Shown here one piece after another: positions 53,858 through 61,443 of a stretch of DNA of 64,000 nt. Below the pieces are notes generated by a model. It saw nothing but the letters and a program-made list of their open reading frames with translations, made no database searches and had not been told where the DNA came from. The position numbers and the translations under genes are program-made. Source of the DNA: Candidatus Aquicultor sp. (GTDB taxonomy: Bacteria; Actinomycetota; Aquicultoria; Aquicultorales; Aquicultoraceae); NCBI GenBank assembly GCA_036504445.1, contig DASXVE010000019.1, positions 98,458 to 162,457 of the forward strand. The letters run 5' to 3'. Position 1 is the stretch's first letter; each line of letters starts with the position of its first letter.

Positions 53858-55189
53858 CTAATGGATCGATATGTCCGCGGGTAAACCCGCTTTTAAGATA
53901 TCGTTTTGATTTTCTACCTGAACGCTCACTCTCACGACACGGACAAGCTCCAGATCGCTCGTTGTCATATTTGATGGCGCAAATACCGCTTCAGCCCCGA
54001 CGCCCGTTACGGTTCCCTTAAAAATCCTGTTAAGTTCGCCGTCGATCTTCACGTCGACCGTATCGCCTTTTTTAACACGGGCTACATCATGAAGCGGTAC
54101 GTAGATGGATAGTTTGAGCGTATCGGCACGGCCTATCGACATGATCGCCTGCCCCGGATACACAACAGAGCCTTCATCAACCCTAATATTTTGCGCCCGC
54201 CCATCACTTTGCGCGTGAATTTTTGTTGAATCGAGTATTTTTTGCGCCATTGATACCGCAACTTCTGCCTGATCGCGCCTGCGTAGCAGGATCAAAAGCT
54301 TCTTCGAAATTTTTGTCTGCCCCCCGCTGCTCTTCGTGCGCCCCTTATTGATCTTTGTAAGCGCATCGTTCATCTTCGTAATGCCGGCATCAAACTGCTG
54401 CTTACCGGCATCGAGCCCCTGATTCGCTTTCGCAATGCCTTGTGCAAGCTGCGATTCGCCGCTCTTAAGCTGCCGCACCGTCGCGTTGAGCGACGCCTCT
54501 TTCCGGGCAAGACCCTGCAATGCGCCTTGCGCTTGATTAACACGTTGCGCTTTCGTAGGATCGTTATCGGGAAGCGCTTGCGCTACGGCAAGCGCTAGTT
54601 CCGCTTGCGATTTTGCTTCTCGAATAGATGCTAAGCCCGATTCGGCTTGTGCAAGACCGGATCGAAGCGTTGCCAGTTGACGTTCGAGCTGAGCAATCTT
54701 AGTCTGCCCTTGCGCATATTTTGATGCAAAGTTGCTCTGCACTTGCACGCGCTTGGCCTGAAGATCGGCTTCGGTCTGGCCGAGCTTATTCTTATTGCTC
54801 TGCAAATCGGTCCTTGTCCCCTGCAGGTTCCCTATGGTGGCGACAACCTGGTCGAATTGAGCCTGCGCCTTGGCCAGGTTTTGCCGGGCCATACGGTCAT
54901 CAAGCATGGCAACAACGTCACCGCGTTTTACTAAGTCGCCCGGTTCGATATTGAGCTTTGCGATAGTACCGACCGGTTTCTGCGGCCCCCGCGTCGCTCC
55001 GGGTTTCGCTTGTTTTGTCGGGTCTGCACCGATGACTGCAAGACCTACCGGAATGCTCACAGCGACCTTCTCGGCCTCCAGCACACCGGATGTCGTAACT
55101 GTTGAATTTTGTTGTGCTTGAGCGAAGAAAACGGCTGAGAACGCCGCTATGATCGCCAGCGCAGAAACTACCGGCACCTTAGTCTTCAT
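53858..55189 (-). CDS. HlyD-family efflux adaptor with long coiled coil
   Basis: The 443-residue protein has a signal or anchor helix (7-25, VSALAIIAAFSAVFFAQAQ), a hammerhead (KLNIEPGDLVKRGDVVAMLDD), and an unusually long coiled coil rich in Gln, Ala and Lys (about 95-315). The second half-hammerhead and barrel follow (IRVDEGSVVYPGQAIMSIGR). Its start overlaps the tetR stop by 11 bases, which puts both in one operon. The coiled coil is longer than in the neighbouring adaptor. Confidence 0.9.
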   Translation of the reverse strand: MKTKVPVVSALAIIAAFSAVFFAQAQQNSTVTTSGVLEAEKVAVSIPVGLAVIGADPTKQAKPGATRGPQKPVGTIAKLNIEPGDLVKRGDVVAMLDDRMARQNLAKAQAQFDQVVATIGNLQGTRTDLQSNKNKLGQTEADLQAKRVQVQSNFASKYAQGQTKIAQLERQLATLRSGLAQAESGLASIREAKSQAELALAVAQALPDNDPTKAQRVNQAQGALQGLARKEASLNATVRQLKSGESQLAQGIAKANQGLDAGKQQFDAGITKMNDALTKINKGRTKSSGGQTKISKKLLILLRRRDQAEVAVSMAQKILDSTKIHAQSDGRAQNIRVDEGSVVYPGQAIMSIGRADTLKLSIYVPLHDVARVKKGDTVDVKIDGELNRIFKGTVTGVGAEAVFAPSNMTTSDLELVRVVRVSVQVENQNDILKAGLPADISIH

Positions 55190-55829
55190 GGTCTACCCTC
55201 AAGCTATGAAGTACAAGATCGAGCGTTGTATCGGCTATATCTTTTGCGTTGATCTTGCCGTTGAATGCTTTATACTGCACGAGTTGCCCGATAATGAGAC
55301 CCATTACCGCTATGGCGGATTTCCTTGTGTTTACCTGCCTAAATTCACCCGATTGTATGCCTTCGTCGATGACGGAGCCCACCAGGGCTAAATAATCCTC
55401 TCGTAATCCGGTAATCGTCTCTTTAGCCCGTGAATCATTAATCATGATGTTTTGAACGAAAAATGGGATGACCGGGCCGACTGTTTTGATAGCTTTAAGA
55501 TGAGTGCGAATGATGGCTTCAAGTTTGCCCGACGCCGTATCGGCTTTCGCCAAAGCCTTGTCTATCTTTGAGAAGGCACGCGTTTTTCCGAAACGCAAGA
55601 GCATAAGGAGCAGGTCTTCTTTTTTGTCGACGTAGTAGTAGACTGTCCCTTTTGCGATACCGGCGTTATCGGCGATATCTTGAATTGACGCCTCATGGAA
55701 GCCTTTTTCGTCGAAGACCTGCGCGGCGCTTGCCATGATCTTCAGGCGCGTCCGCTCGCGTTTGCTCATGGGGCCCGTTTCTTCTTCCAATAGTTCGACA
55801 AATTTTTCAGAATCAAATGATTCGGACAT
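55179..55829 (-). CDS. TetR-family transcriptional regulator
   Basis: The ATG at 55829 (MSESFDSEKF, AGAGG upstream) is preferred over one at 55904, which lies inside an operator. The 216-residue protein has the TetR helix-turn-helix (IMASAAQVFDEKGFHEASIQDIADNAGIAKGTVYYYVDKKEDLL) at about 28-72 and a C-terminal ligand domain. It is the first gene of the double ABC exporter operon and is very likely its repressor, since three matching operators lie at its promoter. Confidence 0.92.
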   Translation of the reverse strand: MSESFDSEKFVELLEEETGPMSKRERTRLKIMASAAQVFDEKGFHEASIQDIADNAGIAKGTVYYYVDKKEDLLLMLLRFGKTRAFSKIDKALAKADTASGKLEAIIRTHLKAIKTVGPVIPFFVQNIMINDSRAKETITGLREDYLALVGSVIDEGIQSGEFRQVNTRKSAIAVMGLIIGQLVQYKAFNGKINAKDIADTTLDLVLHSLRVDHED

Positions 55830-55898
55830 GTTCACGGCCTCTTGTTTGCCTTTCGTATTGCCGGCAATGCGAGCGATTACATTATTACCTATATTTTC

Positions 55899-55977
55899 GA
55901 CCATTCGGTCAATTTAATTATAGTTTTGTTTCGACCGTACGGTCAATTATTTTCGACCATTTGGTCGAAAATAATTG
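55899..55977. promoter_or_regulatory. TetR-type triple operator region with promoter
   Basis: Three GACC-N4-GGTC boxes occur at 55899-55910, 55933-55944 and 55955-55966. The third extends to a perfect inverted repeat with 16-bp arms around TT (55944-55977). On the minus strand, TTGACC (55946-55941) and TATAAT (55922-55917) 18 bases apart form the tetR promoter. Operator 1 lies at the transcription start and operator 2 overlaps the -35. Confidence 0.85.
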
Positions 55978-56050
55978 ACAATAATTACTTATTCATTTTC
56001 CAAGCTCCTAGTGTGTTATTAAGCACTTGTTTTGGGTAAATATAATATCT

Positions 56051-56537
56051 ATGGATACGGCCTATTGCACAGCACTTGCTACGACGCTCGATCTTGAGAA
56101 ACAAGGCGAGGCGCCGTATAGAAAGAGCTTAGACAAAGTACAAGACCAATTCGCCCGGCAAGTGCTAACCTTTTTAGCCGATGAGGAAACCGAACACATA
56201 CGTAAAATCGAGGCTTTCAACGCTTCCCTTCTAGGAGGCGGTGTGTTCGACTTCTCGGTCGAATGCAGTATTAGCGTTCGGCCCCGCATTGCGGTGCTGC
56301 TCGGCGAGCGAATCGAGCGGAAAGACGTCAAGATTGACCCCGGCAGCATCGATCTAGATATCTATGAGATGGCGATGGAGATGGAAAAGCGCAGCTACGA
56401 TGCGTGTGAGCGTACGCTTCTTCGAGTTTATGCTCACCGAGGAAACGGAACACTACGACCTATTGGCCGCATCGAGGAAGTATCTTGAGGATCCGGCGTA
56501 TTATTTTAGTGATTACGGCGGCTGGATCTTTTCTTAA
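56051..56537 (+). pseudogene. Ferritin-like/rubrerythrin-type diiron protein, frameshifted
   Basis: From ATG 56051, MDTAYCTALATTLDLEKQG and FLADEETEHIRKIEAF give the first EX..EXXH pair, and EMAMEMEKRSYDA begins the second. The frame then changes near 56411-56420. The original frame runs out at 56488, while a +1 frame gives FFEFMLTEETEHYDLLAASRKYLEDPAYYFSDYGGWIF to a TAA at 56535-56537, which is the expected family end. Some residues between helices 3 and 4 also seem missing. So a deletion has disrupted the gene; a sequencing error cannot be excluded. Confidence 0.78.
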
Positions 56538-56546
56538 AACCGTCGG

Positions 56547-57104
56547 TTAATTTGCGGTCTGAGTTGCAGCCTGAGTTCCGGTCTGTCCGTTATCTACAAT
56601 CTTCTCGGTTGTCACATTGCCGGAGTGTTGTGACTTAATAAGCGCATCGATGATTTGCGTATCTTTAATCGTTGCGTCGCGCTGAACTTCGAGCAGCCCA
56701 TTTGAATAATCGGCTCTCACTTGGCCGATCTTGCCCAGCTTTTCAAGTTCGGGGCCTATGGTTTGCACGCAATCCGATCCGCGGAGTTCGTTCATTTTAA
56801 ACGTTGTGGTTAGAGCATTATTGATAGCACTTGCAGCTACAGCATTGAATATTTCAACGCCCTGCATTTGGGCTGCAAGCGTTGTCGCCGTGGTGGCCCC
56901 GTTTGTTGCCGCCTGGTTTGCACCCGACTTTTGGGTTGACTGATATGCGACGATCCCGAAGAATACGACCATCGCTATGATAACAGCCAGCACGGGCGCA
57001 GTGTTTACTTTATTTCCAGAAGCCTGCTGTACCGAGACTTCTTGTTTTGCGGCCTTACTCTTGTATGTAACGCCCGTACTTCCCCTTGCCTTTTTTTGAG
57101 ACAT
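56547..57104 (-). CDS. Membrane-anchored protein with degenerate HMA-like domain
   Basis: The 185-residue protein (ATG 57104, GGAGG five bases before) has a basic tail, one membrane helix (about 36-54), an Ala/Thr linker, and a C-terminal domain of about 65 residues. That domain fits the heavy-metal-associated pattern: ELRGSDCVQTIGPELEKLGKIGQVRADYSNGLLEV...TQIIDALIKS. Only the second cysteine of the usual CxxC is present (C112). It precedes two membrane genes related to cytochrome c or haem handling. The HMA match is tentative. Confidence 0.55.
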   Translation of the reverse strand: MSQKKARGSTGVTYKSKAAKQEVSVQQASGNKVNTAPVLAVIIAMVVFFGIVAYQSTQKSGANQAATNGATTATTLAAQMQGVEIFNAVAASAINNALTTTFKMNELRGSDCVQTIGPELEKLGKIGQVRADYSNGLLEVQRDATIKDTQIIDALIKSQHSGNVTTEKIVDNGQTGTQAATQTAN

Positions 57105-57192
57105 TACGACCTCCAGTGACAAAAACAATCAACGGCTTAATTGTCGCAGGAACACCTGTGCGACGCAATAGCTATTGGTTAATTCTGTAATA

Positions 57193-57876
57193 TTACGTAT
57201 CGGTATCATACACTGCAGACGCTTCCTGTTGCACTAGTTCTTCATCAACAGCCGGGTTGTTGAAAACGCGCTTGGCAATTGCGGCCAATTCACGCGCGTA
57301 AAACGAGAGCACGCACCCCACAGTTATAAGACCGGTTGAGAACCAAAAGACCGCCAGGTGATTCCGCATATCCTTCACCACAAGTAGGTCGATCGCAAAC
57401 ACAACAAATCCCAGATGAAGCAGCGATGAGCCGAGCTGCACGAGAAATCCCTCGCGCTCAAAAGCCAAACGGTCCGATTTGCCGATAAGTAAAACCAATA
57501 CGATGGTCTGAATTACGCCGGAGATCAGCAGGAAAAACGCGAGGCCTGTGGAAAATCCCCAGGCAAATCCCGTTAATATGCTGATTGAGAGCAAGATGAG
57601 GCTTGACTGTACAAGGTAGCTCCTCGGAACAAAGCGCTTTGGAATACACATACATAAAACCAGAATGAGAGCAACTGCAAATGGGAACGCGTACCCGTTC
57701 ATTTGTTGAAGATATGCGGGATACAATAACGTCTGCGTCCACAGGGGATTCATAACCGAATTGATCCAGCTCTGGATAGTGCCGTACACCGAAATCAGCG
57801 AGAGCGCGATCAGTATCACAACAGTTGCAGCCGCAAGAACGAAATCATATGTGCCGGGCTTCTTTACATTAAGCAT
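57193..57876 (-). CDS. Integral membrane protein of unknown function
   Basis: The 227-residue protein has about six predicted membrane helices and a charged C-terminus. I do not recognise a family. Its ATG lies 11 bases after the stop of the CcmF/CcsA-like gene, so it is in the same operon and probably works with that protein in haem or redox processes in the membrane. Confidence 0.6.
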   Translation of the reverse strand: MLNVKKPGTYDFVLAAATVVILIALSLISVYGTIQSWINSVMNPLWTQTLLYPAYLQQMNGYAFPFAVALILVLCMCIPKRFVPRSYLVQSSLILLSISILTGFAWGFSTGLAFFLLISGVIQTIVLVLLIGKSDRLAFEREGFLVQLGSSLLHLGFVVFAIDLLVVKDMRNHLAVFWFSTGLITVGCVLSFYARELAAIAKRVFNNPAVDEELVQQEASAVYDTDT

Positions 57877-57887
57877 CTACCTCACCC

Positions 57888-58841
57888 TTAACCATATGAA
57901 TGAACACCCGGAATAAAATAGGTCGTGGCATACGTCAGCACGAGTACAAGAAAACAAAATATGCCGAGTATGGCGGTCGTATTCCACATGCCGCGACGGT
58001 GCAAGTGCAGCCTTGAGTGTAGATATGCCGTGTAGAACAGCCACATCATAAGCGACATATTGATCTTTGGCGACCACCACCACGGTTGGTTGGCCCAGGC
58101 CTGAAGCGCCCACGGGTAGCTAACGAGCATGCCGAGTGTAAGCACGACGTAGCCGAGCTTGGCGTAATTATAGGCGATCGTGTCGTAGATATTGCGCCGT
58201 TTTACCAGCATGAATATTGATGCTAAGAACGCCACGACAAGCGTCGCATATGATATGAAAAGCAGCGGTGGATGCACCCACATATATGCTGAGTTATAAA
58301 AATAGATGACCCGCCCGTAAAACGATTGAAAGTATTGCGCCTGGATATAAGGGTTGGAGTTAACCATTGCCATCTGGTAATTTCCGATCTCCTGGTGCAG
58401 TGCCGGCAGCGGGTTTGCAAAGGGGTCGGAGATGAGCATCGTTAGCACCGTAAACGCGGCAAAAACGATATTGAGCCATACGCTAAACGGCTCTCCCTTA
58501 TACTTGCGATGGACGACATAGGTAAAGATACCGAGGAACATCGCCCAGAAATACAGCTTCTCGCTTTCGATCCACAGAGGGGCCATAAGTCGTCCCAGGA
58601 CTTCGCCGTTCGTTGGATTGATAAGCGCTATCGTGGAGTAGATTCTCAGATGAAACCATGCCAATAGCGCAAAGCCTACGACGATAACAGAAACGGTCGC
58701 TACAAGAACGCGACCGGTGGATTTGTGCCTGATGAAGCTAACAACGGTAAGCAGTATTGATAAAAACAATATCGCGACAAAGAAATAGATTTGAAACGAC
58801 TGCACAAGCTCACGAGCCTGTACGTACTCGTTGTATCCCAA
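57888..58841 (-). CDS. CcmF/CcsA-superfamily haem-handling membrane protein
   Basis: The 317-residue protein has about eight membrane helices. It carries the family HPP motif (AYMWVHPPLLFISYA, H190-P192) and a region aligned to the WWD motif at 249-261 (WANQPWWWSPKIN). The family consensus WGxxWxWDPxE is altered: the aspartate is serine and the glutamate is lysine. Family members deliver haem to apocytochromes c. The motif change leaves function uncertain, and no c-type cytochrome gene is visible nearby. Confidence 0.75.
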   Translation of the reverse strand: MGYNEYVQARELVQSFQIYFFVAILFLSILLTVVSFIRHKSTGRVLVATVSVIVVGFALLAWFHLRIYSTIALINPTNGEVLGRLMAPLWIESEKLYFWAMFLGIFTYVVHRKYKGEPFSVWLNIVFAAFTVLTMLISDPFANPLPALHQEIGNYQMAMVNSNPYIQAQYFQSFYGRVIYFYNSAYMWVHPPLLFISYATLVVAFLASIFMLVKRRNIYDTIAYNYAKLGYVVLTLGMLVSYPWALQAWANQPWWWSPKINMSLMMWLFYTAYLHSRLHLHRRGMWNTTAILGIFCFLVLVLTYATTYFIPGVHSYG

Positions 58842-58987
58842 GTAAAACTCCTCTTATCCCCCATAAAAGCTGGTGACAACGCACATGCGTGGGATATCTG
58901 TAAGCATATCCGTCTCTAAAACCAGATTACACTTATTCTATCAGTAGACGATGGAAATCAGAAGCGTCAACTGGGTGTAATACAAGT

Positions 58988-59017
58988 TTGCCAAACTACA
59001 ATAATTTGGGGTACATT
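58988..59017 (+). promoter_or_regulatory. Possible promoter of the STAS gene at 59052
   Basis: TTGCCA (58988-58993) and TACATT (59012-59017) are 18 bases apart, followed by the gene about 35 bases downstream of the expected start. The match is moderate. Confidence 0.4.
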
Positions 59018-59051
59018 CTATGCTAGATGCGCATATGAATTGAGGAGCCTT

Positions 59052-59420
59052 ATGGGCAAAGATATCGCAATTAAGCTAGATTGCATAGACGGTATCCCCA
59101 TCGTCACTGTTGGCGGCGAATGCGACGCGTTTAGCGCAACATTTACTCACGGCGCGATGACAGCGCTCATCAATGAGGGGTATAAAAGTATCATCATTGA
59201 CATCGAAAAGCTTGTCTTTCTCGATGTCGCCGGTTTTCATGCGCTCGAAGACTGCTGCAGGATGGCATCAGAATTAGATGGTCAAATACTACTGGTACAT
59301 CCGGAGAAGCACGTGAAGGAAGTATACGATATGCTTCGCGAGCAAGGCGGGTGCAAAATGGTCGATACGCTACAAGACGCTTACAAGCTTATGGGAATTT
59401 CCAACAATATGGTCATTTAA
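59052..59420 (+). CDS. STAS-domain anti-sigma-antagonist-like protein
   Basis: The 122-residue protein (ATG 59052; a longer reading starts at 59040) is a single STAS domain: GIPIVTVGGECDAFSATFTHGAMTALINEGYKSIIIDIEKLVFLDVAGFHALEDC, then LLVHPEKHVKEVYDMLREQG. The phosphorylatable serine of DSSG is replaced by DVAG, so regulation by an anti-sigma kinase may be lost. It lies alone between divergent and terminator-bounded genes. Confidence 0.8.
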   Translation: MGKDIAIKLDCIDGIPIVTVGGECDAFSATFTHGAMTALINEGYKSIIIDIEKLVFLDVAGFHALEDCCRMASELDGQILLVHPEKHVKEVYDMLREQGGCKMVDTLQDAYKLMGISNNMVI

Positions 59421-59515
59421 TTTCATAGTTGCATGCTTCACGCCTAATATCGCCATCATAAGGCGCGGTATGACAACGTGATTAGAATTTTGAGAAAGCG
59501 GTAAAAGAGGTCTAA

Positions 59516-59540
59516 GCGGGTTCAGGTCGAACCCGTTTTT
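59516..59540 (+). terminator. Intrinsic terminator after the STAS gene
   Basis: GCGGGTTC (59516-59523) pairs with GAACCCGT (59529-59536) and is followed by TTTT. It lies 38 bases upstream of the FKBP start, so it could also act as an attenuator for that gene. Confidence 0.75.
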
Positions 59541-59577
59541 GAATAGTATCCGCATGATTGTGAAGAAAGGATGTATG

Positions 59578-60003
59578 ATGACGATTAAGAAGGGTTCAAC
59601 CGTAACAATGGATTATAAAGTGTACGTCGACGGACAGCTTGTAGACGAGACACCTGAAGGTGAGTCGCTTACCTATGTCCAAGGATCCGGACAGATTATT
59701 CCCGGGCTTGAAAAAGCGCTTGAAGGGCTCAACTCCGGGGATAAGAAAGAAGTTATCGTACCGCCGGAGGATGCATACGGTGAGTACAGCGAGGAAGCCG
59801 TCCTCCACGTACCGCGGACCGACCTACCGGCCGATGTCGAACCCGAGGTGGGTATGCAGCTGCAGGCAACCGGAAACAACGGTGAAATGTATGTCGGCAT
59901 CATCAGCGATGTCGAACCCGACCATATCGACGTGAACTTCAACCATCCGATGGCGGGAAAAGCCCTGAAGTTTGAAGTTGAGATTAAAGACGTCGAGGGC
60001 TAG
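59578..60003 (+). CDS. FKBP-type peptidyl-prolyl isomerase (SlyD-like)
   Basis: The second of two tandem ATGs (59578) has AAGGA at proper spacing. The 141-residue protein has the SlyD-type start KKGSTVTMDYKVYVDGQLVDE, an insert-in-flap domain (PPEDAYGEYSEEAVLHVPRTDLPADVEPEVGMQL) and the end DVNFNHPMAGKALKFEVEIKDVEG. It catalyses proline isomerisation and may act as a chaperone. The histidine-rich nickel-binding tail of SlyD is absent. Confidence 0.93.
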   Translation: MTIKKGSTVTMDYKVYVDGQLVDETPEGESLTYVQGSGQIIPGLEKALEGLNSGDKKEVIVPPEDAYGEYSEEAVLHVPRTDLPADVEPEVGMQLQATGNNGEMYVGIISDVEPDHIDVNFNHPMAGKALKFEVEIKDVEG

Positions 60004-60017
60004 AGCGCAGGCGTGTT

Positions 60018-60560
60018 CTACTTCTCTATGCCGAGGTCGCTCGGAGCATAGAGTACTTCAAGCCGGACGCCTTTACCGCGTATGACATCAGCTCCGCCCT
60101 GTTCGCGGTCGACCAGGCATATGGCTTTTAGTACGTGAAGCCCTTCCGCCTCTACCGCTTCAATCGCTTCGAGTACCGAGCCGCCCTTCGTGATAACGTC
60201 ATCGACGATAATTACGTTTGAGCCGGGGGCGACCGGACCCTCAATGCGCTTCATCATGCCGTGGTCTTTCTGTCCTTTGCGCACAAGAAATGCATTTGTC
60301 GGCCTCCCCTTCTCATAGCTGCGCACCGCAATCGCAGTAGCAATCGGATCGGCGCCAAGGGTCAACCCTCCTACCGCATCGGCATCCTCAAGCATGTCCG
60401 AGAGTATCTCGCCGATAAGAAACGCCCCTTTTGAGTCGAGCGTTACTTTTCGACAATCGATATAGTAGTTGCTCTTCTCGCCGGATGATAATGTTACCTC
60501 GCCTAATACTACCGCTTTTTCGCATATGAGCTGGCGAAGTTCCTCTTTATAATCAACCAT
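60018..60560 (-). CDS. pyrE: Orotate phosphoribosyltransferase
   Basis: PyrE converts orotate and PRPP to OMP in pyrimidine synthesis. The 180-residue protein has the PRPP-binding motif VIIVDDVITKGGSVLEAIEAVEAEG and the N-terminal SGEKSNYYIDCRKVTL. The GGLTLGADPIATAI loop is present. It is convergent with the FKBP gene and follows the carbonic anhydrase gene by 15 bases on the same strand. Other pyr genes are not in the window. Confidence 0.96.
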   Translation of the reverse strand: MVDYKEELRQLICEKAVVLGEVTLSSGEKSNYYIDCRKVTLDSKGAFLIGEILSDMLEDADAVGGLTLGADPIATAIAVRSYEKGRPTNAFLVRKGQKDHGMMKRIEGPVAPGSNVIIVDDVITKGGSVLEAIEAVEAEGLHVLKAICLVDREQGGADVIRGKGVRLEVLYAPSDLGIEK

Positions 60561-60575
60561 TACTACCTCCTGATT

Positions 60576-61229
60576 TTATCCGCCCACCGTTGCTGGAACC
60601 AAAAATTCGGCGCTTCCGCTTTCAAGATCGTATTTGGCTCCGACAATAGTGAATGTATCATGTTCTATTTGCCCCCGGATAACACGGCTGCCCTGCTCAA
60701 TCTCGCGTATGACCGCTTTAACATTCTCAACCACCGCGTCCTCGACAATTGCGGCCGGGTCGGTATACCTGCTCTTCGCGATATCGACGGCCGGCTTAAT
60801 TTTGGAAGCAATCGCGCGTATGCATGGTGTAGCGTCGTCCCCGTCAAACGTGGTCTTAACAGCGAGACAGTCGCTGTGCCCGAGCACCACGAGAAGGGAT
60901 ACACCCATGTACGTTACCGCATATTCGATGCTACCGAGCGCCACATCATCGACTACGTTTCCCGCAACCCGCACAACAAAAAGGTCGCCGATGCCTTGAT
61001 CGAAGATAAACTCCGGCGGAACGCGCGAGTCCGAACAGCCTAAAATGATGGCGAACGGCTGCCGCTTGGCGGCGACTTCATGTCGCTTGTTGGGCCCAAT
61101 GTCTCTGCGGCCCGTTTCCCCTTTGATAAACCGTTCATTGCCTTGTTTAAGCAAATCTAATGCTGCATCGCCGGTCAGATTGATTGACTGCGGTAGCTTG
61201 AAATTTTGTTTATTGTTGTTGCGGCTCAT
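60576..61229 (-). CDS. Beta-class carbonic anhydrase
   Basis: The 217-residue protein interconverts carbon dioxide and bicarbonate with zinc. Ligands are C65 and D67 in GCSDSR, then H118 and C121 in GHSDC, all intact. It stands 15 bases before pyrE; bicarbonate is a substrate of pyrimidine synthesis, so co-expression would make sense, though that is inference. It follows the common plant-like bacterial group with IEYAVTYMGVSLLVVLGHSDC. Confidence 0.95.
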   Translation of the reverse strand: MSRNNNKQNFKLPQSINLTGDAALDLLKQGNERFIKGETGRRDIGPNKRHEVAAKRQPFAIILGCSDSRVPPEFIFDQGIGDLFVVRVAGNVVDDVALGSIEYAVTYMGVSLLVVLGHSDCLAVKTTFDGDDATPCIRAIASKIKPAVDIAKSRYTDPAAIVEDAVVENVKAVIREIEQGSRVIRGQIEHDTFTIVGAKYDLESGSAEFLVPATVGG

Positions 61230-61289
61230 CGCGTATATTCCCCTACATAATGCTAGTTGATTGGCCGGTAATACAATTGTTGTAATGAT

Positions 61290-61443
61290 ACCATCCCATT
61301 AGGGGAACCGCCAGCAACCGATCTTACACCGACGGCGTACGGTGAGAGTACGCACCCGTATGGCACATGGAATAACCCGTACACGGGTGGTGTCGATGGT
61401 AATAACTACAGCGACCCACAGGCTTATGTGAATACGGAGGTTA
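61290..61443 (+). pseudogene. Open coding remnant without a start codon
   Basis: About 50 stop-free codons read LGEPPATDLTPTAYGESTHPYGTWNN... and end ...[10 protein letters not shown] before a TGA at 61441-61443, overlapping the end of the convergent chemoreceptor gene. There is no start codon in frame after the preceding TAA. The composition (Gly, Tyr, Asn, Thr) suits the tail of a secreted protein. I read it as the 3' end of a lost gene, with low certainty. Confidence 0.35.
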
